Part shown: piece after piece, positions 6,153 through 6,459 of the stretch | How the letters are laid out: each line of letters opens with the position of its first letter | Position numbering within the stretch: the stretch's first letter is position 1 | DNA from: an uncultured Lachnospiraceae bacterium | Lineage (GTDB): Bacteria > Bacillota_A > Clostridia > Lachnospirales > Lachnospiraceae | Assembly (NCBI GenBank): GCA_946614075.1 | Contig: CAMOGO010000068.1 | Coordinates: forward strand, 1 to 6,459 | Direction: 5' to 3' | Length of the DNA stretch: 6,459 nt | Made by a program: the position numbers and the translations under genes | Notes under the pieces: model-generated | The model's database searches: none | What the model was told of the DNA's origin: nothing | Seen by the model: only the letters and a program-made list of their open reading frames with translations

Positions 6153-6459
6153 TTATCTTTCCCACTTCCAGCCGGCGACCTCCGGGAGATCCTGGCCATA
6201 CATGTGGATATACTGCTTGTGCTCCACCAGCTTATCATTCATCTTCTGGTAGAGGTACGCGCCACGGTTGCCGAGCTGCGGCAGATGCTTCAGCGCCTCA
6301 AGGACGAGGTGGAAGCGGTCGCAGTCATTCTGCACGCGGACATCGAAAGGCGTCGTGATGGTGCCTTCCTCCTTGTAGCCGCGGACGTGCATCAGGCGGT
6401 TGTTGTGGCGGCGGTAGGTCAGCTCATGGATGAGCGACGCATAGCCGTGGAAATTGAAA
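6153..6459 (-). CDS. xfp: Phosphoketolase (xylulose-5-phosphate/fructose-6-phosphate), C-terminal 101 residues; start lies beyond the window
   Basis: A thiamine diphosphate enzyme of the cytoplasm that cleaves xylulose 5-phosphate (often also fructose 6-phosphate) with phosphate to give acetyl phosphate and glyceraldehyde 3-phosphate or erythrose 4-phosphate. On the minus strand the frame is open from the window edge and reads FNFHGYASLIHELTYRRHNN, then L-M-HVRGYKEEGTITTPFD, continues through DCDRFHLVLEAL and KLVEHKQYIHMYGQDLPEV, and ends in WKWER at a TAA (6153-6155). These are hallmark C-terminal phosphoketolase segments: the FHGY/LIH/YRR block, HVRGYKEEGT-TTPFD, and the terminal HxxYxxxxGxDxPE..W.W. 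The full enzyme is about 790-820 residues, so the thiamine-binding domains lie outside. The internal Met at 6390-6392 is not the start, since the conserved frame runs through it. It converges on the MATE gene with 35 bases between the two stops. Confidence 0.96.
   Translation of the reverse strand, partial: FNFHGYASLIHELTYRRHNNRLMHVRGYKEEGTITTPFDVRVQNDCDRFHLVLEALKHLPQLGNRGAYLYQKMNDKLVEHKQYIHMYGQDLPEVAGWKWER

Noticed and set aside
6153..6392. A small separate gene of 79 residues starting at the Met at 6390-6392
   Set aside because: The same frame continues upstream to the window edge with conserved phosphoketolase residues, so this Met is internal.

Overview
The window looks like part of the chromosome of an anaerobic Firmicute of class Clostridia, plausibly Lachnospiraceae. 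This rests on protein character (a clostridial-type MATE pump, an iron-sulfur/flavin oxidoreductase fusion, a secreted-type acidic protein), AGGAGG-type ribosome binding and moderate GC content. The species cannot be fixed from the sequence alone.

Layout: (1) 1-1368, plus strand: the 3' part of a very acidic, probably exported protein of unknown function, whose start lies outside the window. (2) 1369-1660: a gene-free stretch of about 290 bases. It holds a compact palindromic repeat element (1382-1556) built from GGGGACGGT units in both orientations with 15-bp inverted ends, followed by a candidate promoter and a strong ribosome binding site. (3) 1661-4567, plus strand: a 968-residue multi-cofactor oxidoreductase with an N-terminal Cys-rich/ferredoxin part, a GltD/NfnB-like FAD and NAD(P)H core, and a C-terminal ferredoxin motif. 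It ends at a clear intrinsic terminator. (4) 4623-4714: a set of small hairpins ending in a second intrinsic terminator only about 30 bases before the next gene. (5) 4747-6117, plus strand: a complete 12-helix MATE efflux transporter. (6) 6116-6146: a strong hairpin shared by two converging genes. (7) 6153-6459, minus strand: the C-terminal 101 residues of a phosphoketolase.

The genes do not form one operon. Terminators separate the oxidoreductase from the transporter, and the phosphoketolase converges from the other side. Two of them fit anaerobic carbon and electron metabolism: phosphoketolase makes acetyl phosphate from sugar phosphates, and the oxidoreductase probably moves electrons between NAD(P)H and ferredoxin-like carriers. 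I found no CRISPR array, tRNA, rRNA, transposase gene or phage gene. The most unusual features are the palindromic repeat element, the hairpin cluster before the transporter, and the domain fusion in the oxidoreductase.
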